Source: Lactococcus nasutitermitis
Lineage (GTDB): Bacteria; Bacillota; Bacilli; Lactobacillales; Streptococcaceae
Length of the DNA: 64,000 nt
Direction of reading: 5' to 3'
Assembly: GCF_018403765.1 (NCBI RefSeq)
Contig: NZ_BOVQ01000005.1
Location: 186,001 to 250,000, forward strand
Below the pieces are notes generated by a model. It did no database searches, was not told the origin of the DNA, and worked only from the letters and a program-made list of their open reading frames with translations. Each line of letters starts with the position of its first letter. Positions within the stretch are counted from its first letter, which is position 1. Made by a program: the position numbers and the translations under genes. Positions 36,074 to 45,035 of this stretch are shown piece after piece.

Positions 36074-36088
36074 AAGTATGACATACTT
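36074..36088. promoter_or_regulatory. NrtR-type operator 1, upstream of nrtR
   Basis: AAGTAT-GAC-ATACTT, a perfect inverted repeat, 40 bases before the nrtR ATG. The same arms recur before nadR. Confidence 0.7.
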
Positions 36089-36128
36089 ATTTATTGACAT
36101 TTAAATAAATATGTGATATATTTTTAAC

Positions 36129-36914
36129 ATGGAGAACGAAAAAGAGTACTACGAAACAAAGGCAAGTGAGGATGAATACCTTGCTTGGTATAAAAAACAA
36201 GATTGGAAAACTTATGATAAACCTGCTATGGCAGTAGATAATGTTATATTTGGTTTTGATCCGAGTGATAATCAATTAAAAATTTTACTAATAGAACGTA
36301 AAACTCATCCATTTAAGGGAAAATTTGCACTTATAGGTGGATTCGTAGAACCTAATGAATCAGCAAAAGAAGCAGCACTTCGTGAAACGAAAGAGGAAAC
36401 AGGAGTTGAAATTGTAGAAGATAATCAAATGTGGCAAATTGGAGCTTTTACTCAGCCTGATAGAGACCCTAGGCAGTGGATAATTTCTATTGCTCATGCA
36501 ACTTTTCTTTATCCTTTTGTATTACCTCTTGCAGGAGATGATGCGAGGAGTGCAAGGTGGTTTACTGTTGCTAGAAATAGTAATGGTGAACTTGAGTTCT
36601 TACATCCGGAAGGATATGTTGCTCTTGATGATTTGGCTTTTGACCATAAAGATATTATCTTAACGACTTTTAAACGTATTAAAGACAGTTTAGATGTGAC
36701 GCCAGATATTTTGCACGTATTAGGAGATACTTTTTTCTCAACAGATGCTTTAGGTGTTTTGAAGAATTTTGATAAAAAATTTGTAAATTATTCTACGGGA
36801 AATTTTGTAAAAACTTATGTGAAAAATAATCCTATTCTCATGGATACAGGGAAGTTTGAGAAAAATCCTAAAGGTGCAGGAAGACCTAAAAAAATATTAA
36901 GCCTTAGAAAATGA
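36129..36914 (+). CDS. nrtR: NrtR-family Nudix-related transcriptional regulator of NAD metabolism
   Basis: 261 aa. The Nudix-like domain has a nearly complete Nudix box (71-93, G-FVEPN-E-SAKEAAL-RETKEETGV, with T at one hydrophobic position). It is followed by the characteristic AFDHKDII segment near 178 and a C-terminal winged helix ending in basic GRPKK. NrtR proteins sense ADP-ribose or related NAD metabolites and repress NAD genes. Neighbours nadR-pnuC and the two shared operators support that. Almost no leader between operator and ATG, and the ribosome site (ATGGAG overlap) is poor, so the mRNA may have a short leader. Confidence 0.88.
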   Translation: MENEKEYYETKASEDEYLAWYKKQDWKTYDKPAMAVDNVIFGFDPSDNQLKILLIERKTHPFKGKFALIGGFVEPNESAKEAALRETKEETGVEIVEDNQMWQIGAFTQPDRDPRQWIISIAHATFLYPFVLPLAGDDARSARWFTVARNSNGELEFLHPEGYVALDDLAFDHKDIILTTFKRIKDSLDVTPDILHVLGDTFFSTDALGVLKNFDKKFVNYSTGNFVKTYVKNNPILMDTGKFEKNPKGAGRPKKILSLRK

Positions 36915-36923
36915 AAAACGAGT

Positions 36924-36946
36924 GTGAGACATTCGTTTCACTTTTA
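36924..36946 (+). terminator. Weak terminator after nrtR
   Basis: GTGAGAC and GTTTCAC pair (one G-U) across ATTC, followed by TTTTAAAA. Confidence 0.45.
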
Positions 36947-36955
36947 AAAAAATAA

Positions 36956-36970
36956 AAGTATTATATACTT
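36956..36970. promoter_or_regulatory. NrtR-type operator 2, upstream of nadR-pnuC
   Basis: AAGTAT-TAT-ATACTT, the same 6-base arms and 3-base spacer as operator 1, 17 bases before the nadR ATG. Confidence 0.7.
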
Positions 36971-36987
36971 AAAAAAAGGAGAGGATA

Positions 36988-38118
36988 ATGGAAACTAAAA
37001 ATATTAGTAAACAAAAATTGAGGGGAAAGCAGATTGGTGTTGTTTTTGGAACATTTGCTCCTCTCCATATCGGACATCAGCAGCTTATTTATAAAGCTTT
37101 GATGGTTAATGATAGTGCTTTGCTTGTTGTATCAGGTTCTGATGGGGATAGAGGAGATAAGATAGGACTTTCGTTGGAAAAAAGATTTCGTTATCTTCGA
37201 GAAGCTTATAATGATGAATTGAATTTGCGTGTGGCTTTGCTCAATGAAAATGGGATGCCAGAATATCCTCTGGGTTGGAAGGAGTGGACCAAAGCTTTTA
37301 TTGGTGTGATGAGGGAAAGTATTGTAGAAGAATTTGAGAGTGTCACATTTACTATCTATGTCAGTGAGGCTGAATATGTGAGTGAACTTGAAAAGCTATT
37401 GCCGAAGAATTGTAGTGTGGAAATAGAAAATCGGCAAGATATTAGTATTTCTGCTACCGAAATTCGTCAGGAACCGATGAAACATTGGGATAAAATCAAT
37501 CGCGTTTTTCGGAGACATTTTACTAAAAAAGTTTTAATTGCAGGTTCTGCAAGCACAGGTAAATCAACGTTAGTTCGTCGTTTGGCTCGTTCTCTCAATG
37601 CTCCATTTTCTGAAGAATATGCGAGACTTTATGAAGAAAAAGCTAATATTACAGATGAGGAACTCACTGTAAGTGACTATGCTAACTTTATTTTGGGACA
37701 GAGTGCGGCGAATTATAGAGAAATTTGTAGTCCGTCAAATAGTGGTATCACTTTCTTTGATACGGATGCTATTGTGACACAGACTTATGCGGATTTATAT
37801 CTTTCTAAGGTGGAAAATGAGCAATTAAAAGATTTATTTGAACTTACGATTGCTAAAGAGAGTTTCGACTTGATTTTGGTTATTCCACCGGTGACAGTTT
37901 ATATTGATGATGGTTTTCGGAATATGGAATGGGAGGAGAGTCGTCAGGAATATCATAATAAACTTATGGCGCTTTTCATAAAATATGGATTTGAAAATAA
38001 AATTGTTTTACTAGATGCACAAGGAAAAACGCCACAAGAAGGATTTTATCTACGTTATAAACAAGCTATTGAGGCAATAAGTACACGATTGAATATAACA
38101 ATCGCACATTTGAAATAG
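36988..38118 (+). CDS. nadR: NadR-like bifunctional NMN adenylyltransferase / ribosylnicotinamide kinase
   Basis: 376 aa. The N-terminal nucleotidyltransferase has GTFAPLHIGH at 21-30 and SATEIRQEP near 155 (ISxTxxR). The C-terminal kinase has the P-loop GSASTGKST near 189. It phosphorylates nicotinamide riboside and adenylates NMN to NAD. The N-terminal DNA-binding domain of enterobacterial NadR is absent, so regulation falls to NrtR. AAAGGAG site; pnuC follows closely. Confidence 0.9.
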   Translation: METKNISKQKLRGKQIGVVFGTFAPLHIGHQQLIYKALMVNDSALLVVSGSDGDRGDKIGLSLEKRFRYLREAYNDELNLRVALLNENGMPEYPLGWKEWTKAFIGVMRESIVEEFESVTFTIYVSEAEYVSELEKLLPKNCSVEIENRQDISISATEIRQEPMKHWDKINRVFRRHFTKKVLIAGSASTGKSTLVRRLARSLNAPFSEEYARLYEEKANITDEELTVSDYANFILGQSAANYREICSPSNSGITFFDTDAIVTQTYADLYLSKVENEQLKDLFELTIAKESFDLILVIPPVTVYIDDGFRNMEWEESRQEYHNKLMALFIKYGFENKIVLLDAQGKTPQEGFYLRYKQAIEAISTRLNITIAHLK

Positions 38119-38137
38119 AAATATGAGGACATATAAC

Positions 38138-38920
38138 ATGAACACGAGAAAATTAACTATCTTTATTGAAGGGATTAGAAATAGCTTTAATCCTAAAGTG
38201 ATTGTAAAAGAATTGACGACACTTACAGGGAAAGATTATCTTTTGCTTACGATTTTACTTGCTTCACAAGTGGTCGCTTATATTTTGTCAGGGACTTTTG
38301 ATACAATGAGTAATCTGTCACTTATTGTTGGGCTTATTACGATTGTTAACTTGATTTTGGTAAATCGTGGACGACTGACGAACTACACTTTTGGATTAAT
38401 TTCTACTATCTTTTGGTTTGTGGTTGCTATGCGAACTCATTTGGTTGGTGATATGTTTTCACAGAGCTATTATCTCGTGATGCAATTCATTGGTATTTAT
38501 GCTTGGCAAAAAGATTTGTCTGAAACGCAGAAAGATGAAGTGACTTCTAAGAAGATTACATTGCCCAAAGCTCTTTTATCAGTTATTGCTTTTGCGATAA
38601 TCTATGGGATAGTACTTTTAACAAGTCATCATTTGGGAGGGCAACAAATATTTTTAGATGCTTCTTTGCTTCCTCTTGCTATTATTAGTCAATTACTCAT
38701 GACTTATGGTTATCGTAGTCAGTGGATTGGTTGGATACTTATTGATATGATTAATGTTGTGATATGGTTTAATACTTTGCAGACTACGGGAAGTTCTGTA
38801 CTTGGAATGTTTATTCTTCAAATTGCTATGCTTATCAATGCTTTCTATGGTGCCTATCTTTGGTTTACGAAAGATTCGGTATCTGATAATAATGATATTT
38901 TATCGACTGAATTAGGATGA
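38138..38920 (+). CDS. pnuC: Nicotinamide riboside transporter PnuC
   Basis: About 260 aa with seven to eight hydrophobic segments. YGYRSQWIGWILIDMINVVIW near 195-215 is the PnuC signature and carries conserved substrate-site residues. Start at ATG 38138, 7 bases after GAGGA; the ATG at 38123 lacks a site. Imports nicotinamide riboside, which the preceding NadR kinase traps by phosphorylation. Confidence 0.9.
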   Translation: MNTRKLTIFIEGIRNSFNPKVIVKELTTLTGKDYLLLTILLASQVVAYILSGTFDTMSNLSLIVGLITIVNLILVNRGRLTNYTFGLISTIFWFVVAMRTHLVGDMFSQSYYLVMQFIGIYAWQKDLSETQKDEVTSKKITLPKALLSVIAFAIIYGIVLLTSHHLGGQQIFLDASLLPLAIISQLLMTYGYRSQWIGWILIDMINVVIWFNTLQTTGSSVLGMFILQIAMLINAFYGAYLWFTKDSVSDNNDILSTELG

Positions 38921-39023
38921 TATGTATTTTGAATAATAATTTTATGTTTTAGAAATATTTCTTTACTTTGTGTATGTGATATAATAAACTAAAAAGAGTG
39001 ATTTTGATGTCAGGAAGGATGAT

Positions 39024-39350
39024 ATGAGTAAATTTAGTTTGGTGATTAGTACTTTTTTTAGTGAAGAAGAAGCACAAAATGTTGCGGATAATCTTGTTAA
39101 AAAGCGTTATGCTGCGTTTGCTCATTTGCAGGAAGTGAAAAGTAGTTTTGTTTGGAATGAAAACTTTGAAAATCTAGCCGAATTTAGGCTAGAATGTCTG
39201 ATATACAGCAGGAAATTTGCTAGTGTAAAAGCTGAAATTAGAGAATTAAGTAGTCATGATTTACCGGAAATCGTGGTTGTTCCTGCAAAGATTGATAATG
39301 AAACGGAAAAATGGGTAGATGATTGGCTAGAGGGAGAATTTGAAGATTAA
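39024..39350 (+). CDS. cutA: CutA-like divalent cation tolerance protein
   Basis: 108 aa, ferredoxin-like trimer-forming family. SLVISTFFSEEEAQNVADNLV at the start, the central SSFVWNENF, and HDLPEIVVVPA near 81 fit CutA1. Physiological role in Gram-positives uncertain. AGGAAGG site; single gene with terminator. Confidence 0.8.
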   Translation: MSKFSLVISTFFSEEEAQNVADNLVKKRYAAFAHLQEVKSSFVWNENFENLAEFRLECLIYSRKFASVKAEIRELSSHDLPEIVVVPAKIDNETEKWVDDWLEGEFED

Positions 39351-39381
39351 ATAAGTCTGGAACTTTCGGGCTTATTTTTTT
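39350..39381 (+). terminator. cutA terminator
   Basis: AATAAGTCT pairs with GGGCTTATT through G-U pairs, followed by T7. Confidence 0.75.
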
Positions 39382-39428
39382 GTGAAAGAGGGGCGGATAA
39401 ATGCGAGAAAATATGATAAAATAGGGGC

Positions 39429-40793
39429 ATGGTAAATTTCAAAAAAAATGATGTATTTGAAGCAGATGTGATAGATTTAACACATGAGGGGCAGGGAGTT
39501 GTTAAGATTGATGGTTTTACTTTTTTTGTTGATAATGCTTTGCCAGATGAAAAAATTAAAATGCGAGTGACGAAGGTGGGAAAGAGCTTTGGTTTTGGGC
39601 GCGTGGAGGAGATGATAAAGTCAACGGATAAACGTGTTTCAGGGCTTAATGTTGATTATCTGCGGACGGGGATTGCAGATTTGGGACATTTGATTTATTC
39701 TGAGCAGTTGATTTATAAGCGCCAACAAGTTGTTGAATTGTTGAAAAAAACGGCTCGGAAAGTTGATTTTCCTGTGGCTGAGACTTTGGGGGCTAAAGAA
39801 ACAGTTGCTTATCGTAATAAGGCACAAGTACCTGTTCGGATGATAAATGGAGAATTAACAACAGGTTTTTATCGGAAAAATTCTCATGATTTGATTCCAA
39901 TTGAAGATTTCTATATTCAGGCGCCTGAAATTGATGCGCTGATAAAGTTTTTGCGTGATAAGTTTAGAGTGTTGAAAATTTCGGCTTATGATGAAAAAAA
40001 ACGTCAAGGTTGGTTACGTAATATTGTTGTGCGTCGAGGATTCCATTCTGCTGAGATGATGTTGGCTTTGGTTGTGACTTCTGATAAAATTCCTTTTGAT
40101 AAGGTAAAATTTCTGAGTGATTTACTGGAAAGTTTTCCAGAATTAAAGTCAGTTCAGTTGAATATCAATCGTTCTGAGGGAAGTTTTATTTTAGGAAAGA
40201 AATTTCTTACTTTATTTGGTGAGGATTTCATCACAGATACAATGTTGGGAAAGAAATTTGAGATTTCTGCGGCTGCTTTTTATCAAGTGAATACTGCTCA
40301 AGCTGAAAATTTGTACACTATCGCTTATGATTTCGCGGAATTATCATCATCAGATGTAGTGATTGATGCTTATTCTGGAATTGGAACGATTGGGCTTGCC
40401 ATGAGTGATAAGGTAGCTGAGATTTATGGAATGGAAGTTGTTCCTGCTGCGGTTGAAAACGCGAAACATAATGCTCTATTGAATGGTGTGAAAAATGCAC
40501 ATTATGAAGTTGGTAGTGCGGAAATGGTGATGCCAAAATGGAAAAATGCAGGGATAAAAGCTGATGTTATCTTTGTTGACCCACCGCGAAAAGGTTTGGA
40601 TGATTCTTTCATAGAGACGGCAACAGCAATGTCTGCACGAGCTATTATTTATATTTCTTGTAATCCTGCCACTTTTGCGCGTGATGTGGTGCGGATTGAG
40701 GAACGTGGTTATCTGTTGAAAAAAGTGCAACCTGTGGATTTATTTCCACAAACGCATCATGTGGAATTGGTGGCGAGATTTGAGAGAGTATGA
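39429..40793 (+). CDS. RNA 5-methyluridine methyltransferase (RlmD/TrmA family), Fe-S cysteines absent
   Basis: 454 aa. An N-terminal TRAM domain (1-60) is followed by a SAM domain with IDAYSGIGTIGLAMS near 313, DPPRKGLD near 379 and the catalytic cysteine in YISCNPATF near 402. Uses SAM to methylate U in 23S rRNA or tRNA. Where most bacterial homologues have the Fe-S motif Cx5CGGC, this protein reads LNVDYLRTGIADLGHLIY (about 74-91) with no cysteine at all, so it probably lacks the cluster. AGGGGC before ATG; ASCH gene follows after 3 bases. Confidence 0.87.
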   Translation: MVNFKKNDVFEADVIDLTHEGQGVVKIDGFTFFVDNALPDEKIKMRVTKVGKSFGFGRVEEMIKSTDKRVSGLNVDYLRTGIADLGHLIYSEQLIYKRQQVVELLKKTARKVDFPVAETLGAKETVAYRNKAQVPVRMINGELTTGFYRKNSHDLIPIEDFYIQAPEIDALIKFLRDKFRVLKISAYDEKKRQGWLRNIVVRRGFHSAEMMLALVVTSDKIPFDKVKFLSDLLESFPELKSVQLNINRSEGSFILGKKFLTLFGEDFITDTMLGKKFEISAAAFYQVNTAQAENLYTIAYDFAELSSSDVVIDAYSGIGTIGLAMSDKVAEIYGMEVVPAAVENAKHNALLNGVKNAHYEVGSAEMVMPKWKNAGIKADVIFVDPPRKGLDDSFIETATAMSARAIIYISCNPATFARDVVRIEERGYLLKKVQPVDLFPQTHHVELVARFERV

Positions 40794-40796
40794 AAA

Positions 40797-41231
40797 ATGA
40801 ATGAGAAAGAATTAAAATTTATCGAAAAAGCAGGATTTTTAGCTGAAGATTTTCGTGGAAGTTGGGCTTTTGGTGATTCCAAGGGAATGGCGGATGAACT
40901 TGCTGAACTGGTACTTGCAGGAAAAAAAACGGCGACGGCGAGTGCAGTTGCTGGTTATGAAGAAGATGAAGAATTTCCTGCGGCGGATGGAAAGTTGGAT
41001 TTGTTGCTTGATGGAGATGAAAATCCTGTGGCAATTTTGAGGAATATCAAAGTTGAACGTGTGATTTTCAGTGAAGTAAGTAAAGAACAGGCTTTTAAAG
41101 AGGGGGAAGGAGACAGAACTTTGGCTTATTGGCGGCGCGTTCATAAGGAATTTTGGCGTGCATTTGATTTATTTTCGCCAGATATGGAAGTGTTGACAGA
41201 AGAATTTGAAGTAGTTTATAAGGAAAAATAA
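40797..41231 (+). CDS. ASCH domain protein
   Basis: 144 aa. FGDSKGMADELAELVLAGKKTATAS near 26-50 is the ASCH helix-strand region, and the domain continues through WRRVHKEFW near 112. ASCH folds resemble PUA and may bind RNA or cleave N4-acetylcytidine-like nucleosides; the role here is unknown. Sits between the m5U methyltransferase and a flavoprotein, overlapping the latter by one base (TAATG). Confidence 0.82.
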   Translation: MNEKELKFIEKAGFLAEDFRGSWAFGDSKGMADELAELVLAGKKTATASAVAGYEEDEEFPAADGKLDLLLDGDENPVAILRNIKVERVIFSEVSKEQAFKEGEGDRTLAYWRRVHKEFWRAFDLFSPDMEVLTEEFEVVYKEK

Positions 41232-42838
41232 TGTTAAGAATATCACAAATAAAATTGTCTATTGATGATGATATAACGAAAATTAAGAGTTTAATTTTAA
41301 AGAAATTGCGACTTAAAGATGCTGATTTACTGGATTATCGGATTTATAAGGAGTCGATTGATGCGCGTCATAAGGGGCAGATTAACTTTATTTATACAGT
41401 AGATGTTGCTGTGAAAGATGAAGAATTCTTTTTGAAGAAAAAGATTTCTAATCTGGCTTTGGCACCTGATTTGACTTATAAAGAGCCTGTAATGGGTGAA
41501 AATAAGATGACGACACGTCCGGTTGTGATTGGCTTTGGACCAGCTGGTATGTTTTCTGCTTTGCTACTTGCTCAAATGGGTTATCGTCCGATTGTCTTGG
41601 AACGTGGACAAAAAGTGGAAGATCGTGTTGCGTCAATTAACGAGTTTTGGACGGAAGGAAAGCTCAATCCGCGCTCAAATGTGCAATTTGGTGAAGGTGG
41701 GGCTGGGACTTTTTCTGATGGAAAATTAACCAGTCGTGTGCGTGATTTGCGTGGACGAAAAGTGCTGGAAGAGTTTGTTGCAGCTGGTGCGCCAGAGGAT
41801 ATTTTGTATCATGCGCATCCTCATGTGGGGACGGATTTGCTTCGTGGTATTGTGAGAAATATTCGGGAGAAAATCATTGAATTGGGTGGAGAAGTGTATT
41901 TTGATACTCAAGTTCGTGATTTTGTGATTGAAAATGGACAGTTGCAAGAGCTCGTGCTGGAAAATGGCGAGAAAATAGTGACAAAACAGGCTGTTCTTGC
42001 GATTGGACATAGTGCAAGGGATACTTTTTCTGCATTATATGAAAAAGGTGTGAAAATTACGGCTAAGCCTTTTGCTGTTGGTGTGCGGATTGAACATCCA
42101 CAGGAGGTCATCAATAAGGCGCAATATAAGGAATTTGCTGGTCATAAACGTTTGGGTGCGGCAGAATACCGTTTGACATATAAGGCGAGTAATGGGCGCG
42201 GTGTCTATACTTTTTGTATGTGTCCTGGTGGAGTTGTCGTGCCTGCAGCTTCTGAGACTGGACGTTTGGTTACTAATGGGATGAGTGAACATGCACGTGA
42301 TGCTCAAAATGCAAATAGTGGGCTTTTGGTGCAAGTCTTTCCTGAGGATTTTCCTTCTGAGCATCCTTTGGCTGGTGTGGAATTTCAGCGAAAATTGGAG
42401 GAGAAGGCTTTTGAATTGGGCGGTGCGACTTATCAAGCGCCTGCGCAGTTGGTGGGTGATTTCTTGGCTGGACGGGCTTCAAGCGAACTCGCTTCAGTGA
42501 AGCCAAGTTATGCTTTGGGAGTTGTACCAACAGACTTGCGGAAGTTATTTCCAGATTATATTAGTTCGGCGATGCAGGAGGCTTTGATTGGCTTTGATCA
42601 TAAGTTGCATGGTTTTGCGATGGCGGATGCTGTGATGACAGGTGTGGAATCTCGTTCGTCTTCTCCTGTGCGGATAAATCGGGATGAGGAAAATTTTCAG
42701 TCGTTGACGGTTGCTGGTTTATATCCGAGTGGTGAGGGTGCTGGATTTGCTGGTGGAATTGTGTCGGCGGCGATTGATGGTTTGAAATGTGCGGAGGCTT
42801 TGATTTCAGAATTTGCACGTCCTGAATTGGAGGACTGA
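41231..42838 (+). CDS. COG2509-type FAD-dependent dehydrogenase
   Basis: 535 aa. An N-terminal ferredoxin-fold-like domain of about 95 residues precedes the FAD fold (VVIGFGPAGMFSALLLA near 97-113). FGEGGAGTFSDGKL near 157, YTFCMCPGGVVVPA near 331 and YPSGEGAGFAGGIVSAAIDG near 498 are family hallmarks. Biochemical role unknown. Start overlaps the ASCH stop. Confidence 0.87.
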   Translation: MLRISQIKLSIDDDITKIKSLILKKLRLKDADLLDYRIYKESIDARHKGQINFIYTVDVAVKDEEFFLKKKISNLALAPDLTYKEPVMGENKMTTRPVVIGFGPAGMFSALLLAQMGYRPIVLERGQKVEDRVASINEFWTEGKLNPRSNVQFGEGGAGTFSDGKLTSRVRDLRGRKVLEEFVAAGAPEDILYHAHPHVGTDLLRGIVRNIREKIIELGGEVYFDTQVRDFVIENGQLQELVLENGEKIVTKQAVLAIGHSARDTFSALYEKGVKITAKPFAVGVRIEHPQEVINKAQYKEFAGHKRLGAAEYRLTYKASNGRGVYTFCMCPGGVVVPAASETGRLVTNGMSEHARDAQNANSGLLVQVFPEDFPSEHPLAGVEFQRKLEEKAFELGGATYQAPAQLVGDFLAGRASSELASVKPSYALGVVPTDLRKLFPDYISSAMQEALIGFDHKLHGFAMADAVMTGVESRSSSPVRINRDEENFQSLTVAGLYPSGEGAGFAGGIVSAAIDGLKCAEALISEFARPELED

Positions 42839-42843
42839 GGAAA

Positions 42844-43467
42844 ATGAAGAAACATCAACACAAACATGATTATGAGCAGGAATCGGCAGATTATTATAAT
42901 CAGATTGCTGAAAAATTTGACCATACTTTTGATGGTTTTCTGTCTGGCTTTTTTAAACGATTTATTGTGAAACATTTGGAATTGGCGGATGCTATGAGTG
43001 TTTTGGATATTGGCTGTGCAAACGGAACTTTATTGTCAATGTTGGCTGAACGGGCTAAGATTTTTGGGACAGGGTTGGATATTTCTGAGGGAATGGTGCA
43101 GATTGCGCGGAAATTGCATCCTGATTTTACTTTTCAGCAAGGTTCGGCAGAGGTTTTGCCTTTTCAGGATGCGACGTTTGATGTGCTGACTTGTTCGGCG
43201 AGTTTTCATCATTTTCCTAATCCTTCTGAATTTTTTGCTGAGGCTGGGCGAGTTTTGAAATCTGATGGACGTTTGGTAATTGCTGAAATTTATATTCCTG
43301 TGGTGACGCGCGCTTATAATTGGCGGATTCGACGGTTTAACACTGAGGGGGATGTGAAAGTTTATACACCAGCTGAGTTGGCGGAACTTTTTGCGGAAAA
43401 TGGTTGGCGGATTGTGAAGCGAAAAATTTTCTTGCAAATTCAGTATTATGAATTGAAAAAAATGTGA
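42844..43467 (+). CDS. Class I SAM-dependent methyltransferase
   Basis: 207 aa. Motif I VLDIGCANGTLLS near 52-64, motif II near GLDISEGMV (78), motif III VLTCSASFHHF near 115 and VLKSDGRLVIAE near 138 fit the UbiE/methyltransf_11 group. Histidine-rich N-terminus (KKHQHKHDY). Substrate unknown. Six bases after the flavoprotein gene with GAGGA. Confidence 0.83.
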   Translation: MKKHQHKHDYEQESADYYNQIAEKFDHTFDGFLSGFFKRFIVKHLELADAMSVLDIGCANGTLLSMLAERAKIFGTGLDISEGMVQIARKLHPDFTFQQGSAEVLPFQDATFDVLTCSASFHHFPNPSEFFAEAGRVLKSDGRLVIAEIYIPVVTRAYNWRIRRFNTEGDVKVYTPAELAELFAENGWRIVKRKIFLQIQYYELKKM

Positions 43468-43497
43468 TTTATGGGTTTTGACAGATTAATTTATTCG

Positions 43498-43530
43498 AAA
43501 AAGACTGCTGCTAAAGCATTCAGGCTTTTT
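43498..43530 (+). terminator. Terminator after the methyltransferase gene
   Basis: AAAAAGACTG and CAGGCTTTTT form an imperfect stem running into T and directly into a palindrome copy. Confidence 0.6.
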
Positions 43531-43544
43531 GACAGTTCTGTCAA
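43529..43544. repeat. Dispersed 16-bp palindrome, perfect intergenic copy
   Basis: TTGACAGTTCTGTCAA with AAAATTTTTT after it, immediately behind a hairpin terminator; may back it up. Confidence 0.8.
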
Positions 43545-43573
43545 AATTTTTTGCCTCATAGAAAGAAGAAAAA

Positions 43574-44938
43574 ATGAATGATTTTTCTGATATTTTGCTA
43601 AAACAGCGTGAATTTTTTGCGTCTGGACGGACGCGAGAGCTGGATTTTCGTTTGAAAAATTTGACAGAACTGTCAAAATGGATTGTGGCTCATGATGGTG
43701 AGATTTTGACAGCTTTGAAAATAGATTTGAATAAGGCAGCTTTTGAAAGTTATGCGACAGAAGTCGGTGTGGTGCTAGATGAGTTGCGATTGACGAAAAA
43801 AAGTTTGACAGCTTGGTCAAAAGTGAAACGTGTTCCTGCAAATCTAAAAAATTTTCCAGCATATGGAAAAATCTATCCTGAGCCTTACGGTGTGGCTTTG
43901 ATTATGGCGCCGTGGAATTATCCTTTTCAGCTGCTGATTGACCCGCTGATTGCTGCGATTGCCGCGGGAAATTGTGTGATTGTCAAACCGGCTGAGGAAG
44001 CTCCGGCAACCAGTCACTTGATTGCAAAAATGTGTGCGGAAATTTTTTCTGACAGTTTTGTCAGTTGCGTGGAAGGGGACAAAACGGTAGCTGAAGCACT
44101 TTTACAGCTTCATTTTGACAAGATATTTTTTACAGGAAGCCCTGCTGTTGGTAAAATTGTCATGCGTAGCGCGAGTGAATTTTTGACGCCAGTAACTTTG
44201 GAGCTTGGTGGGAAAAGTCCTTGTATCATTGATGAAACTGCCAATTTGAAACTGGCAGCGCGCCGGATTGCCTGGGGAAAATTTTTAAATGCTGGACAGA
44301 CTTGTGTGGCGCCAGATTATCTCCTGATTGACGAAAAAATCAAGAAAATTTTTTTGACAGAACTGTCAAAAACTCTGATGGACTTTTATGGCAATGCACT
44401 GACAAATAATGACTATCCTAAAATTATCAATGAGCGCCATTTTGCTCGCTTAGTTGCTTTGATGACAAATGAGCAGATTTTTCTGGGCGGACAAACAGAT
44501 GAGCTGAGCAGAAAAATTGCCCCGACCATTCTTGATAATGTCAGCTGGGATGCGCCAGTGATGCAAGAAGAAATTTTTGGTCCGCTCCTGCCAATCCTTA
44601 CTTACAAACAAAAAGAAGAAGTTATTGAACAAATCAATTCCCGTCCAAAACCACTTGCCTGCTATATTTTCACAGAAAATAAGAAAAATGAGCAGTATTT
44701 TCTTAAAAATCTCTCATTTGGTGGTGGTTGCGTGAATGATACAGTCGTCCATGTATCCGTTTCCAGCTTGCCTTTTGGCGGTGTCGGAAATAGTGGAATG
44801 GGCGCTTATCATGGCAAGGCAGGTTTTGATTGCTTTACGCATTACAAATCAGTATTGTACAAATCTAAAAGAGTCGATATTCCCCTGCGTTATCCGCCAT
44901 ACAAAGAAAAATGGCTTCGTTTATTAAAAAAATTATGA
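43574..44938 (+). CDS. Aldehyde dehydrogenase
   Basis: 454 aa, class 3/fatty-aldehyde type NAD(P)-dependent. APWNYPFQLLIDP near 112, FFTGSPAVGK near 184, the catalytic Glu in LELGGKSP near 212 and the catalytic Cys in NAGQTCVAPDY near 246. Probably oxidises medium- or long-chain aldehydes. Two perfect palindromes lie in frame, both read LTELSK, plus variants; the gene is unusually repeat-rich. AAAGAAG site. Confidence 0.9.
   Translation: MNDFSDILLKQREFFASGRTRELDFRLKNLTELSKWIVAHDGEILTALKIDLNKAAFESYATEVGVVLDELRLTKKSLTAWSKVKRVPANLKNFPAYGKIYPEPYGVALIMAPWNYPFQLLIDPLIAAIAAGNCVIVKPAEEAPATSHLIAKMCAEIFSDSFVSCVEGDKTVAEALLQLHFDKIFFTGSPAVGKIVMRSASEFLTPVTLELGGKSPCIIDETANLKLAARRIAWGKFLNAGQTCVAPDYLLIDEKIKKIFLTELSKTLMDFYGNALTNNDYPKIINERHFARLVALMTNEQIFLGGQTDELSRKIAPTILDNVSWDAPVMQEEIFGPLLPILTYKQKEEVIEQINSRPKPLACYIFTENKKNEQYFLKNLSFGGGCVNDTVVHVSVSSLPFGGVGNSGMGAYHGKAGFDCFTHYKSVLYKSKRVDIPLRYPPYKEKWLRLLKKL
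43661..43676. repeat. Dispersed 16-bp palindrome, perfect copy
   Basis: TTGACAGAACTGTCAA in the aldehyde dehydrogenase gene (LTELSK), helix near residue 31. Confidence 0.85.
44354..44369. repeat. Dispersed 16-bp palindrome, perfect copy
   Basis: TTGACAGAACTGTCAA in the same gene (LTELSK near residue 262). A variant CTGACAGTTTTGTCAG lies at 44049. Confidence 0.85.
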
Positions 44939-45035
44939 GAAAAAATCAGACTTTAGCCCTTAAAGTTTGAGCTAGATTTATGCTATAATTAAGACAACGA
45001 AAGTTCTAGTGCAAGAGATTTGACGAGGATAAAAA

